Numbered from the stretch's first letter, positions 17,524 through 26,933 are shown. The stretch: DNA of 64,000 bases from Halobacillus litoralis (GCF_020524085.2 NZ_CP129016.1:2164001-2228000), one strand, 5' to 3'. Notes: generated by a model not told the origin, from the sequence alone. Translations and numbers: made by a program.

Positions 17524-17961
17524 ATGAAGAAGTTAAGAGAAATGTTAAAGAATGAGAAAGGTTTCACGTTGATTGAGCTTTTGGCTGTTATTGTTATTTT
17601 GGGGATTATTGCTGCGATTGCTATTCCGGCGATCGGAGGGATTATAAATAATACAGAAGCTGATGCACATGATGCTAATGGCTTGTCTCTCATTGAGTCT
17701 GCAAGATTAGCTGAAGCAAGTGGTTTAGCAATGGATGATGTGGGTGACGGAACAGATAACGGATACACTATGGATACTCTAGTAACTAACACTTTCTTAG
17801 ATGCAGTTCCACAAGATCCTGAAGGTGATGGAGGTTATGATAGTGGCTTTGTAGAAATAGCAACGGGTGATGATGGAGTCACTTATACTGTTACCCTAGT
17901 TGGATCTGATGGAACTACTAACAGAGTTAATGCTCAAACTAAAACCCAATTATCGAATTAG
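17524..17961 (+). CDS. Major type IV pilin
   Basis: 145-residue prepilin. The leader MKKLREMLKNEKG is cleaved before FTLIELLAVIVILGIIAAIA, the canonical N-methylated hydrophobic helix with glutamate at +5. The mature globular domain is about 95 residues, acidic, rich in Gly/Asp/Thr, with no cysteine, so no disulfide loop. Overall it is closest in style to small Gram-positive pilins and GspG-like proteins. ATG 17524 has AAGGGGAGAG upstream; an open stretch back to 17440 lacks a ribosome site and is not prepilin-like. Its separate leader and the hairpin after it suggest higher expression than its operon neighbours. The N-terminal helix makes it the likely fibre subunit. Confidence 0.9.
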   Translation: MKKLREMLKNEKGFTLIELLAVIVILGIIAAIAIPAIGGIINNTEADAHDANGLSLIESARLAEASGLAMDDVGDGTDNGYTMDTLVTNTFLDAVPQDPEGDGGYDSGFVEIATGDDGVTYTVTLVGSDGTTNRVNAQTKTQLSN

Positions 17962-17977
17962 ATCTGTATGATTATAA

Positions 17978-18006
17978 GAGGAGGACATAATAACCAAGTC
18001 CTCCTC
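17978..18006 (+). terminator. Hairpin between pilin and pilD
   Basis: GAGGAGGAC (17978-17986) pairs perfectly with GTCCTCCTC (17998-18006), followed by ATTTAC with no real T tract. It may be a weak attenuator or a 3'-end stabiliser of the pilin mRNA, letting only some transcription reach pilD. Confidence 0.55.
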
Positions 18007-18032
18007 ATTTACTTAAGGGGAAAATAAATCAA

Positions 18033-18782
18033 ATGCTCAATATATATATGTTTATTACCGGTACCATACTTGGCTCTTTTTTCAACGTCGTCGGCCTACG
18101 CTTACCAAAAAACATCCCATTCACAACCTCACGCTCTGCTTGCCCTCACTGTTCCACACCTCTGCAAGCGAGAGACTTAATTCCGCTCTTCTCTTACCTC
18201 ATAGCTAAAGGTAAATGTAGACACTGTCAGCATTCGATTTCCGTTACATACCCACTCGTTGAACTGATCACAGGGTTCCTTTTTTTAGTTGCATATTTGT
18301 ATCTAGGCTTATCATGGGAATTCGCAGGGGCTAGTCTGCTAATTTCTCTGGCGGTTATAGTGACAGTGAGTGATTTCCACTACATGTTGATCCCGAATAA
18401 ACTGTTACTTTTCTTTGCGGCAACCTTTGTTATTTACCGAACTATTAGTCCATTGCAGCCATGGTATGACTCAATTTTTGGTGCACTAGCCGGATTTGTC
18501 ATCATCTTTCTAATTATTCTAGTGAGCAGAGGTGGCATGGGAGCGGGGGATATGAAACTGTTAGGAACGTTAGGAATTCTGTTGGGTTTTAAATTAACGT
18601 TGCTTACTTTATTTTTAGCCACTTTAATTGGGACGGTTGTCAGTCTGACTTTATTGGCCTTCAAAGTGATTGGAAGGAAAGATCCCTTTCCATTTGGACC
18701 ATCCATTGTGCTCGCTGCGGTCATTAGTTATCTTTACGGCTTTGACCTCTTGCGATTTTATTATGATACGTTTTTCTTATAG
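18033..18782 (+). CDS. pilD: Prepilin peptidase / N-methyltransferase
   Basis: A24 family aspartic peptidase that cleaves and N-methylates prepilins, 249 residues with about seven membrane helices. The N-terminal cytosolic loop has two CxxC pairs (CPHC, CRHC) for zinc. The two catalytic aspartates are in SDFHYMLIP and GMGAGDMKLL. It is the positional counterpart of B. subtilis comC, between folC and spoIIB, and might also process ComG pseudopilins encoded elsewhere. It substitutes for comC within a larger pilus operon. Confidence 0.94.
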   Translation: MLNIYMFITGTILGSFFNVVGLRLPKNIPFTTSRSACPHCSTPLQARDLIPLFSYLIAKGKCRHCQHSISVTYPLVELITGFLFLVAYLYLGLSWEFAGASLLISLAVIVTVSDFHYMLIPNKLLLFFAATFVIYRTISPLQPWYDSIFGALAGFVIIFLIILVSRGGMGAGDMKLLGTLGILLGFKLTLLTLFLATLIGTVVSLTLLAFKVIGRKDPFPFGPSIVLAAVISYLYGFDLLRFYYDTFFL

Positions 18783-18794
18783 GAGGAGAGTCTT

Positions 18795-19761
18795 TTGTTT
18801 CGTTTTTTTAAATCAAGCGGCCGGGTGAACTTCGTTATAAAAAACCACTGCATTCGATATGTGTTTTCAAAATCAGAGAATGCATGGGAGATCGATGACA
18901 CTGGTGAAATCGTTCTCCCTCCTCATATTATGGAGGACGGGAAAATCAAAGACTCCAGGGGAGCTTATGAGAATTGTTGATAGCTTCATTGAAAATAAAG
19001 GGTGGAGCAACAAACGACTCTATTTCACTGTACCGGATCACTCGGTTGTAGTTCGACCTTATGAAGTGCCCGTTCACTTGAAGAATGATGAGATCAAAGG
19101 TTACTTATATATGCAATTGGGGGAAACCCTGCATCTTCCTTTTGATGACCCTGCATTCGATTATAGTGTCCTCAGTGAAAATGAGGAAAAGAAAAAGCTG
19201 CTTCTCTTCGCTTTTCCAGAAGAACAGATTCGAGTGCTGGACCAGGTATTCAGAGGTGCCAAGCTGAAAACGAAAGCGGCTGATATTAGTGCGCTGTCTA
19301 TTTATCGTTTATACGAGTATTTGGATTTAACCGTAGACGGAGAACATTTACTGTTGATCGATTGGAATTTGGATGGTTGTGTGCTGACGGTCTTTAACGA
19401 ACACTTGCCGGCATTTATCAACCATACAAGAAGTCCGCTTCCTATGACGTTATGGAAAAGAGAAAACGGCTGCTACCTATGGCAAGGGGATGAAGAAGGT
19501 CCAACCGAATTTACTTATGATCAGGTAAATGAAGTAGAAAGAATTATGGATTTTTATAAATTCTCTGTAATGAATGGTGAAGCCTCGGTATCCAAAGTGC
19601 TTCTTACAGGAGATTGGCCGGAGAATGAACGGGTAAGGGAGTTGCTTGAAGAAAGAGGGATCCAGGTCGCTGCTTTGAAAGATGCAGACGTATTCTTGGA
19701 TGCAGACCAATCTTCAAGCGTTGAATATATGGATGCGATTGGATTATCCATCAAGCCTTAA
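18795..19761 (+). CDS. pilM: PilM-like pilus assembly protein (frameshifted as sequenced)
   Basis: PilM is an actin-fold (FtsA-like) cytoplasmic ATPase that binds the PilN N-terminus. The TTG start at 18795 follows AGGAGGAGA. The frame closes early at 18980, while the rest of the protein continues one base over (RIVDSFIENKGW onward). Removing one G from the GGGG near 18957-18960 joins SKSENAWEIDDTG through ELMRIVD into one 321-residue protein. The C-terminal part has VEIMD-like helices and ends in AIGLSIKP. It is followed by pilN and pilO in the classical order. Sequence error is more likely than true loss, since the rest of the operon is intact. Confidence 0.8.
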
Positions 19762-19781
19762 AGGATGGAGGGGATGAGAGA

Positions 19782-20360
19782 ATGGTAGTAGAAATTAATT
19801 TACTGGAACAAAAAGAAAAGAGAAATATCCTCCCGTATCTAGTTGTCGCTTTCTTTGCTCTCCTTTTATTAATTATGTCAATCGTATTCAATGCTCAAAA
19901 GTCAACCCTGGTCGAAGAATCTTATCATTTGGATGAGCAGATCTCACAGGTACAGATTGAACAGGAAAGCTTTGCAGCGACATCTGGAGGAGAAGGGACC
20001 GAAAGAGAACAGTTGAAGAATTCTCTTGAGCAGCTGAAGGGTACGGTTATTCCTACGATCCCTGTGCTCGAGGGTCTTGTATCTTTGCTCCCGGAGCGAG
20101 GATTCTTTGAATCGTTCGCTTTAACAGGAGCGTCTGAAATAACCGTGAATGTAAGGTTTGACACTATCCAGGAAGCGGCTAAATACATGGATATCCTTCT
20201 TCAACAATCATTTATCTCTGACGTTGAATTAGCAGGGGTAGATACAGAAGTTGTGGATGATACAGAGGACCTATACGATTATCAACCCCGTTATATTGCG
20301 AGTTATTATATCGTTCTTGAGGAATCTATGCTCGCTACTGAGGGGGTGTCTACCCAATGA
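19782..20360 (+). CDS. pilN: PilN-like pilus alignment protein
   Basis: 192 residues. The short cytosolic N-terminus EINLLEQKEKRN fits the conserved PilN motif (INLLP-like) that binds PilM. One membrane helix (about 17-37) is followed by a coiled coil and a ferredoxin-like extracellular domain with ITVNVRFDTIQEAAKYM. It overlaps pilO by four bases. Assigned by operon position after pilM and by the N-terminal motif. Confidence 0.8.
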   Translation: MVVEINLLEQKEKRNILPYLVVAFFALLLLIMSIVFNAQKSTLVEESYHLDEQISQVQIEQESFAATSGGEGTEREQLKNSLEQLKGTVIPTIPVLEGLVSLLPERGFFESFALTGASEITVNVRFDTIQEAAKYMDILLQQSFISDVELAGVDTEVVDDTEDLYDYQPRYIASYYIVLEESMLATEGVSTQ

Positions 20361-21220
20361 AAGTCGAATGGAATCGTTCGAGATTATGGGGCATCATTGC
20401 TGGAGTTGTCCTTATCATAGCGTTTTACATACTAGGTCAAAGAGTCATTTTGGATCCATACCAGGAGCGGGTGGCAGAAAAGGAAGCGACCTTAGCTCAA
20501 GAGCAAAAAATCCTCTCTGCCATAGAGAATAACCAGGAAGAAAGTGATCGAGAACAAATTCTCAGTTCCCGTACAATTCAGCAGCAATTGCCAGTCATTC
20601 CTCTCATCGACCAAATGTTGATCGGTCTGGACCGGGCAGAGAATGCTTCTACAAGTTTGATCACCAGTATAGGTATTGCTGATTCTGAGTCATCCGTATC
20701 TATTTTACAACAAGAAGATGAATTGAAAATGAATGGTGAAAATGATGAAAGTGAAGAGGTTGTAGATCTACAGAGTGATGAGCCCGTGGAAGATGAGGCT
20801 GGGCAAAGGATTGAAGGGCTGCATACCCTTCAGTTCAATGTAGATGTGACTTCTGAAAACTATGATGAAATGGTTTCATTTATGAAAGAGATTCAATCGT
20901 TATCACGGGTCATACAAATCGAGTCGATCCAGTTTGATGCACCGGAGAGCGAGAATGAACTTGGCTATTCCATCGTTATGAATAGTTATTATCAGCCATT
21001 ATATGCCAATCTTGCTAATGAAGCGCCACAATACCATTATGGTGGAAGTTCGAACAAGGTGGACCCTTTTGCTATCGAACAGTGGGATAATCTGAAACCA
21101 TCTGCATCTACAAGAACTGAGGAAACAGATCAAGAAGAGTCTTTGGATGAAGAAGGTCGTGATCGAGTAGAAGAAAACGAGGAAGAATCCTCCGGTTCAG
21201 AAGCTGAAAGTCAATTGTAA
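20357..21220 (+). CDS. pilO: PilO-like pilus alignment protein
   Basis: 287 residues with one N-terminal membrane helix (about 11-30), a coiled coil (about 32-75), a ferredoxin-like domain including LQFNVDVTSENYDEMVSFM, and an acidic tail rich in Glu. The arrangement is that of PilO, which pairs with PilN outside the membrane. It ends the pilus operon. No outer-membrane secretin (PilQ) is present or expected, since the cell is monoderm. Confidence 0.8.
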   Translation: MKVEWNRSRLWGIIAGVVLIIAFYILGQRVILDPYQERVAEKEATLAQEQKILSAIENNQEESDREQILSSRTIQQQLPVIPLIDQMLIGLDRAENASTSLITSIGIADSESSVSILQQEDELKMNGENDESEEVVDLQSDEPVEDEAGQRIEGLHTLQFNVDVTSENYDEMVSFMKEIQSLSRVIQIESIQFDAPESENELGYSIVMNSYYQPLYANLANEAPQYHYGGSSNKVDPFAIEQWDNLKPSASTRTEETDQEESLDEEGRDRVEENEEESSGSEAESQL

Positions 21221-21314
21221 GCCGAAATTGTCGAAGGACTACTGACAAATTTCAGCGTCGTTTTCAAAACTGCTGTGATAGGGTTGGAACAAACCTTGCA
21301 GGAGTGATCAAACC

Positions 21315-22127
21315 ATGGATTCCAAAAATAAGATCTCCATCTCATTTAGGAACGAACATCAGCAGGAAACAAAACATGAAGTTGTTCGGACACAAAAGGA
21401 ACAGGCCGCTGCCATAGAGGAAGATAAGGAAGATGAACGTCCCGCTACACGGGTGTACCACATTCCTTTTAAAAAGAAACGCTTTTCTTCAACACCGGTG
21501 AGGCCGATAATCACTACCGCTCTAACCGCACTATTTGTTAGTCTTGGTCTTGGTTTCTTGCTACTTCGAATGTTTGTATCTTTAACGGATTCATCCACTA
21601 CAGATTCAGAAACCGCTCCGGTGTCGGGGGAAACAAATGCAGAAACGGAAGTGGTCACTTCTCAAGAGGCGCCTATGTCTGAGCTTCCAAGTGGTCCTAC
21701 GCAAACGTTTGATACATATATCGTTCAAGCGGGGGCCTTTTCAACGGAGGGAAAGGCGAATGAATGGCAGAGTAAGTTGACAGCTCTTCTTGTACCTTCA
21801 CTGGTTTGGCAAAGGGATGGTCAATATTTCTTGTTTGTTGGGAGTGCACCGAATAAACAGGAAGCGGATCAAATTGCTGATCGACTTGCAGGAAAGAGCA
21901 TTGAGACTTATGTAAAGCCATTTGTTGTTACGGTCGATAAAGAAATACCTCAAGAGTTGACCACCGCAATAGATACCCATGAAATGGGGAGTTTGTCAGA
22001 GAATGAAAGAATGAAGCTTATGGATGAAGTGGGTAAGAATACATCACTTGGACAAGCGTTGAATGAATGGGAATCCCAGGATGATACGAATATTAATTGG
22101 CTAAAAGTTGCTCAATCATTAGAATAA
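21315..22127 (+). CDS. spoIIB: SPOR-domain sporulation protein SpoIIB
   Basis: 270 residues. The cytosolic N-terminus is basic and polar. A single membrane helix lies about residues 64-88 (TTALTALFVSLGLGFLLL). A linker is followed by a SPOR domain (about 131-205) containing YIVQAGAFSTEGKANEWQ and QYFLFVGSAPNKQEAD, which binds denuded glycan at septa. SpoIIB of B. subtilis helps septal peptidoglycan hydrolysis during engulfment and lies between comC and maf; the position here is the same. The SPOR domain and location together make the call, although overall identity could not be measured. Confidence 0.8.
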   Translation: MDSKNKISISFRNEHQQETKHEVVRTQKEQAAAIEEDKEDERPATRVYHIPFKKKRFSSTPVRPIITTALTALFVSLGLGFLLLRMFVSLTDSSTTDSETAPVSGETNAETEVVTSQEAPMSELPSGPTQTFDTYIVQAGAFSTEGKANEWQSKLTALLVPSLVWQRDGQYFLFVGSAPNKQEADQIADRLAGKSIETYVKPFVVTVDKEIPQELTTAIDTHEMGSLSENERMKLMDEVGKNTSLGQALNEWESQDDTNINWLKVAQSLE

Positions 22128-22151
22128 GGAAAACAACACGTGATATTCTAT

Positions 22152-22187
22152 AAAAAAAGAGTTTTCTAATTAGAAAACTCTTTTTTT
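22152..22187 (+). terminator. Strong terminator after spoIIB
   Basis: AGAGTTTTCTAAT and its complement (22158-22181) form a perfect palindrome flanked by A7 and T7, giving a bidirectional rho-independent terminator. Confidence 0.9.
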
Positions 22188-22288
22188 ATATTATTTTCTT
22201 GAAGAAAAAGATTCTTTCTATAATCCTCGGTTTTATGGAAATCTTGTAGAATAGAAAAAGCCCCATGTTTAGAAAGGATGATATTAGA

Positions 22289-22855
22289 ATGAAGCGCTTA
22301 GTTTTAGGGTCCCAGTCTCCCAGAAGGAAGGAACTGCTCGAGCTTGCAGGATATCAGTTTGATGTCCGTCCTTCCTATGCTGATGAAGTAATTGAGGAAG
22401 GGATGTCACCTGAGGAAGCCGTCCTTCACTTAACGAGGTTAAAGGCTGAAAACGTAAAGGTGGGGGAGAGTGAAGTGCTCCTCACTTCTGATACTGTCGT
22501 CGTTTACAATGGTGAAATCCTGGGGAAACCAAAGGATAATCAAGATGCAAGGAAGTATCTAAGAACTTTAAGTGATACGACACACGAGGTTTATACAGGG
22601 GTTTGTTTAAAGACAGATCAAACAGTGGATATGTTTCATGTTAAGACAGAAGTGACCTTTTACATGTTGTCAGAGGATGAGATCGATGCCTATATCAGGA
22701 CCGGGGAGGCCTGGGATAAGGCTGGTGGATACGGCATCCAAGGCAAAGGATCTTTGTTTGTAGAAAAAATTCATGGAGACTATTACAGTGTAGTCGGTCT
22801 GCCGCTGTCAAGAGTGGCACGTGAACTTAAGAGGTTAGGCATTTTCCCTGAGTAA
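22289..22855 (+). CDS. maf: Maf nucleotide pyrophosphatase
   Basis: Maf proteins hydrolyse dTTP, UTP and modified nucleotides, acting as house-cleaning enzymes and septum-formation inhibitors. The N-terminus MKRLVLGSQSPRRKELLELA is the family's signature (SQSPRR). The motif LTSDTVV is near residues 66-72. The 188-residue length matches B. subtilis Maf. I chose ATG 22289 because AGAAAGGATG lies upstream and the homologous N-terminus starts here, although the frame opens at 22265. Gene order maf-radC-mreB is as in B. subtilis. Confidence 0.94.
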   Translation: MKRLVLGSQSPRRKELLELAGYQFDVRPSYADEVIEEGMSPEEAVLHLTRLKAENVKVGESEVLLTSDTVVVYNGEILGKPKDNQDARKYLRTLSDTTHEVYTGVCLKTDQTVDMFHVKTEVTFYMLSEDEIDAYIRTGEAWDKAGGYGIQGKGSLFVEKIHGDYYSVVGLPLSRVARELKRLGIFPE

Positions 22856-22897
22856 CTCCTTCTAGCATGGGGACTTAGAAGGAAAGGATGCGGATCA

Positions 22898-23587
22898 TTG
22901 ACCCAGACGAGTGTTATGATTAAGGATGTTCCGAGGCAAGACCGCCCAAGGGAGCGGCTGATTGAACTCGGAGCTTCTCATTTATCGAATCAGGAATTGT
23001 TTGCCATTTTGTTAGGAAGCGGGACGAAACGTGAGTCCGTCATGGAGCTCTCCAACCGGCTTCTAGTCCATTTTGAAGGGATCATGCTTCTTAAAGATGC
23101 AACCATTGAAGAGCTGACTGCTATTCGCGGGATTGGATCAGCAAAAGCTGTTTTGCTTCTGGCAGCAATTGAATTAGGAAAACGCATGCAAAAAATGAAG
23201 CCTGTGGAACGTTATATGATCAGAAGTCCAGAAGATGGGGCAGACTTTATCATGGAAGAAATGAGAGATTTGAAGCAGGAGCACTTCATCTGTTTGTTTT
23301 TAAACACGAAAAATCAGGTCCTCCATCGACAAACCATCTTTATCGGCAGCTTGAATGCTTCGATTGTCCATCCTAGAGAGGTGTTCAAAGAAGCGGTGAA
23401 AAGGTCTGCCGCCTCTATTATTTGCGCTCACAACCATCCTTCTGGAGACCCAACTCCATCACAAGAAGATATCCAAGTGACACGCAGGTTAAAAGAATGC
23501 GGAAAGATGATTGGCATCGAATTGCTGGATCATCTTGTCATTGGTGATCGCAAATTCATTAGTCTTAAAGAAAAAGGCTATTTGTAA
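22898..23587 (+). CDS. radC: DNA repair-associated protein RadC
   Basis: 229 residues with a TTG start behind AAGGAAAGGATG. An N-terminal helix-hairpin-helix region (about 65-85, IRGIGSAKAVLLLAA) is followed by the JAMM/MPN+ metal-binding motif HNHPSGDPTPSQED from residue 178. The role of RadC is unclear: it has a deubiquitinase-like metalloprotease fold and is associated with competence and repair, but it is not needed for recombination repair in B. subtilis. Confidence 0.93.
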   Translation: MTQTSVMIKDVPRQDRPRERLIELGASHLSNQELFAILLGSGTKRESVMELSNRLLVHFEGIMLLKDATIEELTAIRGIGSAKAVLLLAAIELGKRMQKMKPVERYMIRSPEDGADFIMEEMRDLKQEHFICLFLNTKNQVLHRQTIFIGSLNASIVHPREVFKEAVKRSAASIICAHNHPSGDPTPSQEDIQVTRRLKECGKMIGIELLDHLVIGDRKFISLKEKGYL

Positions 23588-23638
23588 CACTATCTATTTT
23601 TGTGGATTTTTCGTATAATTGAATAGATGAAAAAGAAA

Positions 23639-23676
23639 AAGCGCCATTTATAGGATCTCCTTATAAATAGGCGCTT
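23639..23676. terminator. Long hairpin before mreB
   Basis: AAGCGCC pairs with GGCGCTT, and ATTTATAGG pairs with CCTTATAAAT apart from one bulged A, giving about 16 bp with a five-base loop. The T-rich side faces the minus strand better than the plus, so it may act as a transcript end for radC only weakly. Confidence 0.5.
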
Positions 23677-23749
23677 CTTCTAATCATGATTCTATATAGA
23701 TGCCTAACCCCCGTTGATAGGAAAACGGGTTTTAGAAAGGAAGATATTA

Positions 23750-24790
23750 TTGGGGATTTTTGGATTCTCTCAAGATTTAGGAATTGATTTGGGCACTGCA
23801 AATACTCTTGTCTTTTTGAAAGGTAAAGGAGTCATTGTTCGAGAGCCTTCAGTTGTTGCCAAAAATACACAAACTGGTGAAATTGAAGCTGTCGGAAATG
23901 ATGCACGAAACATGATCGGGCGAACGCCAGGTTACATAAATGTTATCCGACCGATGAAGGATGGCGTAATTGCCGATTATGATACCACTGCTCAAATGAT
24001 GAAATATTATATAAAAAAGGCGTTAAAAACGCGTTCCTCTTTTGCAAGTAAACCAAATGTCATGGTTTGTGTACCCTCCGGCATTACGATGGTTGAAGAG
24101 CGTGCGGTCATTGATGCAACGAAACAGGCGGGAGCAAAAGAAGCCTATCCGATTGCGGAGCCATTTGCGGCCGCCATTGGTGCAGGACTTCCTGTATGGG
24201 AACCGACCGGAAGCATGGTTGTTGATATTGGTGGAGGCACAACAGAGGTGGCGATCATCTCTCTTGGTGGAATCGTTACAAGCCAGTCCATCCGTATTGC
24301 AGGAGATGAGATGGATGACAATATCATTCAACATGTGCGCAAAAAGTACAACTTGATGATTGGTGAGCGTACGGCTGAAGAAGTGAAAATGGAATTGGGT
24401 GGAGCAGGAGAAGTCTCTGAAGTTGACGAAATGGACATTAGGGGACGGGATTTGCTCAGCGGCCTGCCGAAAACCATTACAATCCAAAGCGACGAAATTG
24501 TAAGTGCTATGAAAGATACGATTGATTCAATTATAGAAACGGTCAAAAATACGTTAGAAAAAACCCCTCCAGAACTAGCGGCGGATATCATGGAGCGCGG
24601 GATTGTCCTTACCGGGGGAGGCGCCTTGCTAAGGAACATCGATACAGTCATCAGTGAAGAAACGAACATGCCCGTATTTATTGCCGACAATCCTCTTGAT
24701 TGTGTGGCGGTTGGAACAGGAAAGTCTTTGGAGTACATCCATCATTTCCGTTCTCAGCCGAATGTAGCAAGCCGGGCGAAAATGGAGTAA
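23750..24790 (+). CDS. mreB: Rod shape-determining protein MreB
   Basis: Actin-like protein that organises cell wall elongation. Signatures: [14 protein letters not shown] (phosphate 1), [24 protein letters not shown] (phosphate 2), and [10 protein letters not shown] (adenosine). I chose TTG 23750, preceded by AAAGGAAG, as it gives [13 protein letters not shown], matching the short N-terminus of the family; the frame extends upstream to 23714 without homology. Length 346, usual for the family. It starts the mreBCD-minCD group. Confidence 0.95.
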   Translation: MGIFGFSQDLGIDLGTANTLVFLKGKGVIVREPSVVAKNTQTGEIEAVGNDARNMIGRTPGYINVIRPMKDGVIADYDTTAQMMKYYIKKALKTRSSFASKPNVMVCVPSGITMVEERAVIDATKQAGAKEAYPIAEPFAAAIGAGLPVWEPTGSMVVDIGGGTTEVAIISLGGIVTSQSIRIAGDEMDDNIIQHVRKKYNLMIGERTAEEVKMELGGAGEVSEVDEMDIRGRDLLSGLPKTITIQSDEIVSAMKDTIDSIIETVKNTLEKTPPELAADIMERGIVLTGGGALLRNIDTVISEETNMPVFIADNPLDCVAVGTGKSLEYIHHFRSQPNVASRAKME

Positions 24791-24801
24791 TATAACCCGT
24801 T

Positions 24802-25683
24802 ATGCCCTCGTTATTTCGTAGAAAAAGACTGATGATTGTATTAGTAGGATTTATCGTACTCGTAGCATTAATCGGCTTTTCGATCCGTGACCGTGATTCG
24901 TTAAGCACACCAGAGAAATTTCTACAAGATTCGGTCGGTTGGATGCAAACCGTCTTCCATAAACCGGTCAGTCTTGTGGACAATACCATTGAAAATATTC
25001 AAGACATGTTTGGTGTATATGAACAGAACGAAGTATTGAAGGCGAGGCTTTCTGAATATAAGGGTGTCATTCAGGAAAATCAAAGACTTCGTAGTGAAAT
25101 TGGTGAACTCCAGCAAACGTTGGATAAGTCAGATAGTTTGAGTGAGTATTCCCCTGTGCAGGCAACAGTCATTGCCAGAAGTTCAGACCGTTGGTTTGAG
25201 CAGATGACGATCAATAAAGGGGAAGAGCACGGCGTTGAAAAAGATATGGCTGTTATGACAAGTGACGGTCTGATTGGGAAAATCAAGTCTGTTGGTGCTT
25301 TTCATTCAACGGTTCAACTCTTAAGTGGGTTCGATCGTTCGAACAAAATTTCAGCTTGGGTCGTTCGGGAGGATCAGGATGAAGCCTTCGGCCTGATTGA
25401 AGGCTATGATGATGAAACCGGACGCCTATTACTAGAGGAAATCAAGTTAGATGAAGAGCTTAAGCCTGGGGACAATGTGATCTCATCTGGCTTAGGAGGA
25501 GTTTTTCCGAGCAACTTGAGAATCGGAACGGTCGAAGAAGTCGTCAATGACCAGTTTGGGTTGACGCAGACCGCCTATGTAGAACCGTTTGCCGATTTGT
25601 TTGATATCAATCATGTAATGGTTGTGGATCGTACAGCAGAAACGGTGGATCCGGAAGCTGAACAGGAGGAAGAAGCATCATGA
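24802..25683 (+). CDS. mreC: Rod shape-determining protein MreC
   Basis: 293 residues. A single N-terminal membrane helix (about 8-26) is followed by a coiled coil (about 70-110) and an extracytoplasmic beta-barrel region with SDGLIGKIKSVG and GDNVISSGLGGVFP, both typical of MreC. It couples MreB filaments to penicillin-binding proteins. The C-terminus is acidic. It overlaps mreD by four bases. Confidence 0.94.
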   Translation: MPSLFRRKRLMIVLVGFIVLVALIGFSIRDRDSLSTPEKFLQDSVGWMQTVFHKPVSLVDNTIENIQDMFGVYEQNEVLKARLSEYKGVIQENQRLRSEIGELQQTLDKSDSLSEYSPVQATVIARSSDRWFEQMTINKGEEHGVEKDMAVMTSDGLIGKIKSVGAFHSTVQLLSGFDRSNKISAWVVREDQDEAFGLIEGYDDETGRLLLEEIKLDEELKPGDNVISSGLGGVFPSNLRIGTVEEVVNDQFGLTQTAYVEPFADLFDINHVMVVDRTAETVDPEAEQEEEAS

Positions 25684-26208
25684 GTCGATACTTCATTGCA
25701 CTCCTATGTTTGTTTTTCTTGATCATGCAGGGGATGGCCATGAGTATGCTGCCGGCTAATCTTGTTTACTCTGATTTACTTATGACCCCCCATTGGATTT
25801 TGATCTTCCTTTTGATTATTGCCATTTTCTATGACAAGGACGATACGTACAACGCTGTGTGGTATGGCCTGCCTTTCGGCTTATTGATTGATGTCGTCTA
25901 CACAGGCGTTCTCGGGGTATATATGATTACATATACTTTGATCATTTATACCGTGCATGGTCTAAACAAATGGCTGCATGCCAACTTTTTTTGCGGCTTC
26001 CTTATTGGCGGTCGTCGGTGTGGCTTTAGCTGATACGATGTTGTATATCATTTATTCATTCGTACAAATTACATCCATGACTTGGGGAGATTATGCTCTA
26101 TTGAGACTGCTGCCGACCTTGGCAGCAAATATGATTTTCTTCATCCTCCTCTATCCACTTGTGAAGGAAAAAGTGTATGCCTGGGGAGAAGAAGTGAGCA
26201 ATATCTAA
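25680..26208 (+). CDS. mreD: Rod shape-determining protein MreD (frameshifted as sequenced)
   Basis: Polytopic membrane protein, partner of MreC. The first part (SRYFIALLCLFF ... LNKWLHANFF) ends falsely at 26033. The second part continues in the next frame as ASLLAVVGVALADTM and ends AWGEEVSNI. The break is a run of seven T at 25986-25992; six T would give one 175-residue frame, the family's usual length, with about five membrane helices. A single inserted T in a homopolymer is likely a sequencing error, because flanking mreB, mreC and minC are intact. Confidence 0.9.
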
Positions 26209-26246
26209 TCTGATGGAAATGTTTGAGGTTTGAGGTGAAAGAGCCT

Positions 26247-26933
26247 ATGGCTGCTAATGTACAGAAGGTGATGATTAAAGGAACAAGAGACGGTCTGACA
26301 TTGCATTTGGATGATCAATGTTCCTTCTCATCCCTTTTAAAAGAATTGCAAAACCAATTGTCAATGAACGGACTGACAGATGAACATCCGATGATCCGTG
26401 TGACGATCAAGCTTGGCAACAGGTATTTGACTGAAGAACAAAAAGAAAAGCTCACAGAGGTTGTACGGGAAAAGCAGAAACTCGTCGTTGAAAAAATCGA
26501 GTCGGATGTTTTGACGAAAAAGGAAGCCCTTGAGTGGAAAGAGAATACGGAAATCACCCCTGTCGCTAAAACCGTCCGGTCCGGACAGTTGGTTGAAGTC
26601 AAGGGAGATCTACTTTTGATTGGTGATGTGAATCCGGGTGGCCAAATCAAAGCCACGGGTAACATTTTTGTCATGGGAAGTTTGCGCGGAATTGCGCATG
26701 CAGGATTTGAAGGGGATACGAATGCGGTGATTGCATCCTCTTACATGCAGCCGAGCCAACTAAGGATTGCCGATCAATTAAGTCGTTCACCAGACTATGA
26801 ATCTGAGGGTGTGTATATGGAATGTGGATTCATCGATGAGTCCATGGAGAAAATTCGTATCGATCGCATACAAGAGGTTGTAAAAAAGAGACCGGATCTG
26901 GTTAGTTTTGAAAGGAGAATGATCAATGGGTGA
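26247..26933 (+). CDS. minC: Septum site-determining protein MinC
   Basis: Inhibitor of FtsZ assembly, positioned by MinD. About 228 residues. The N-terminal domain begins VMIKGTRDGLTLHLDD. The C-terminal beta-helix (about 105-210) has VKGDLLLIGDVNPGGQI and GNIFVMGSLRGIAHAG, the MinD-binding signatures. I chose ATG 26247 with GAGGTG upstream; the frame opens with TTG at 26223 but without homology. Overlaps minD by eight bases. Confidence 0.93.
   Translation: MAANVQKVMIKGTRDGLTLHLDDQCSFSSLLKELQNQLSMNGLTDEHPMIRVTIKLGNRYLTEEQKEKLTEVVREKQKLVVEKIESDVLTKKEALEWKENTEITPVAKTVRSGQLVEVKGDLLLIGDVNPGGQIKATGNIFVMGSLRGIAHAGFEGDTNAVIASSYMQPSQLRIADQLSRSPDYESEGVYMECGFIDESMEKIRIDRIQEVVKKRPDLVSFERRMING

Noticed and set aside
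17400..17530. c-di-GMP riboswitch before the pilin
   Set aside because: I looked for the conserved class I core with its GNRA-receptor elements and did not see it; only short local stems are present.
24023..24487. 154-codon minus-strand frame in mreB
   Set aside because: Antisense to MreB core; no ribosome site; not protein-like.
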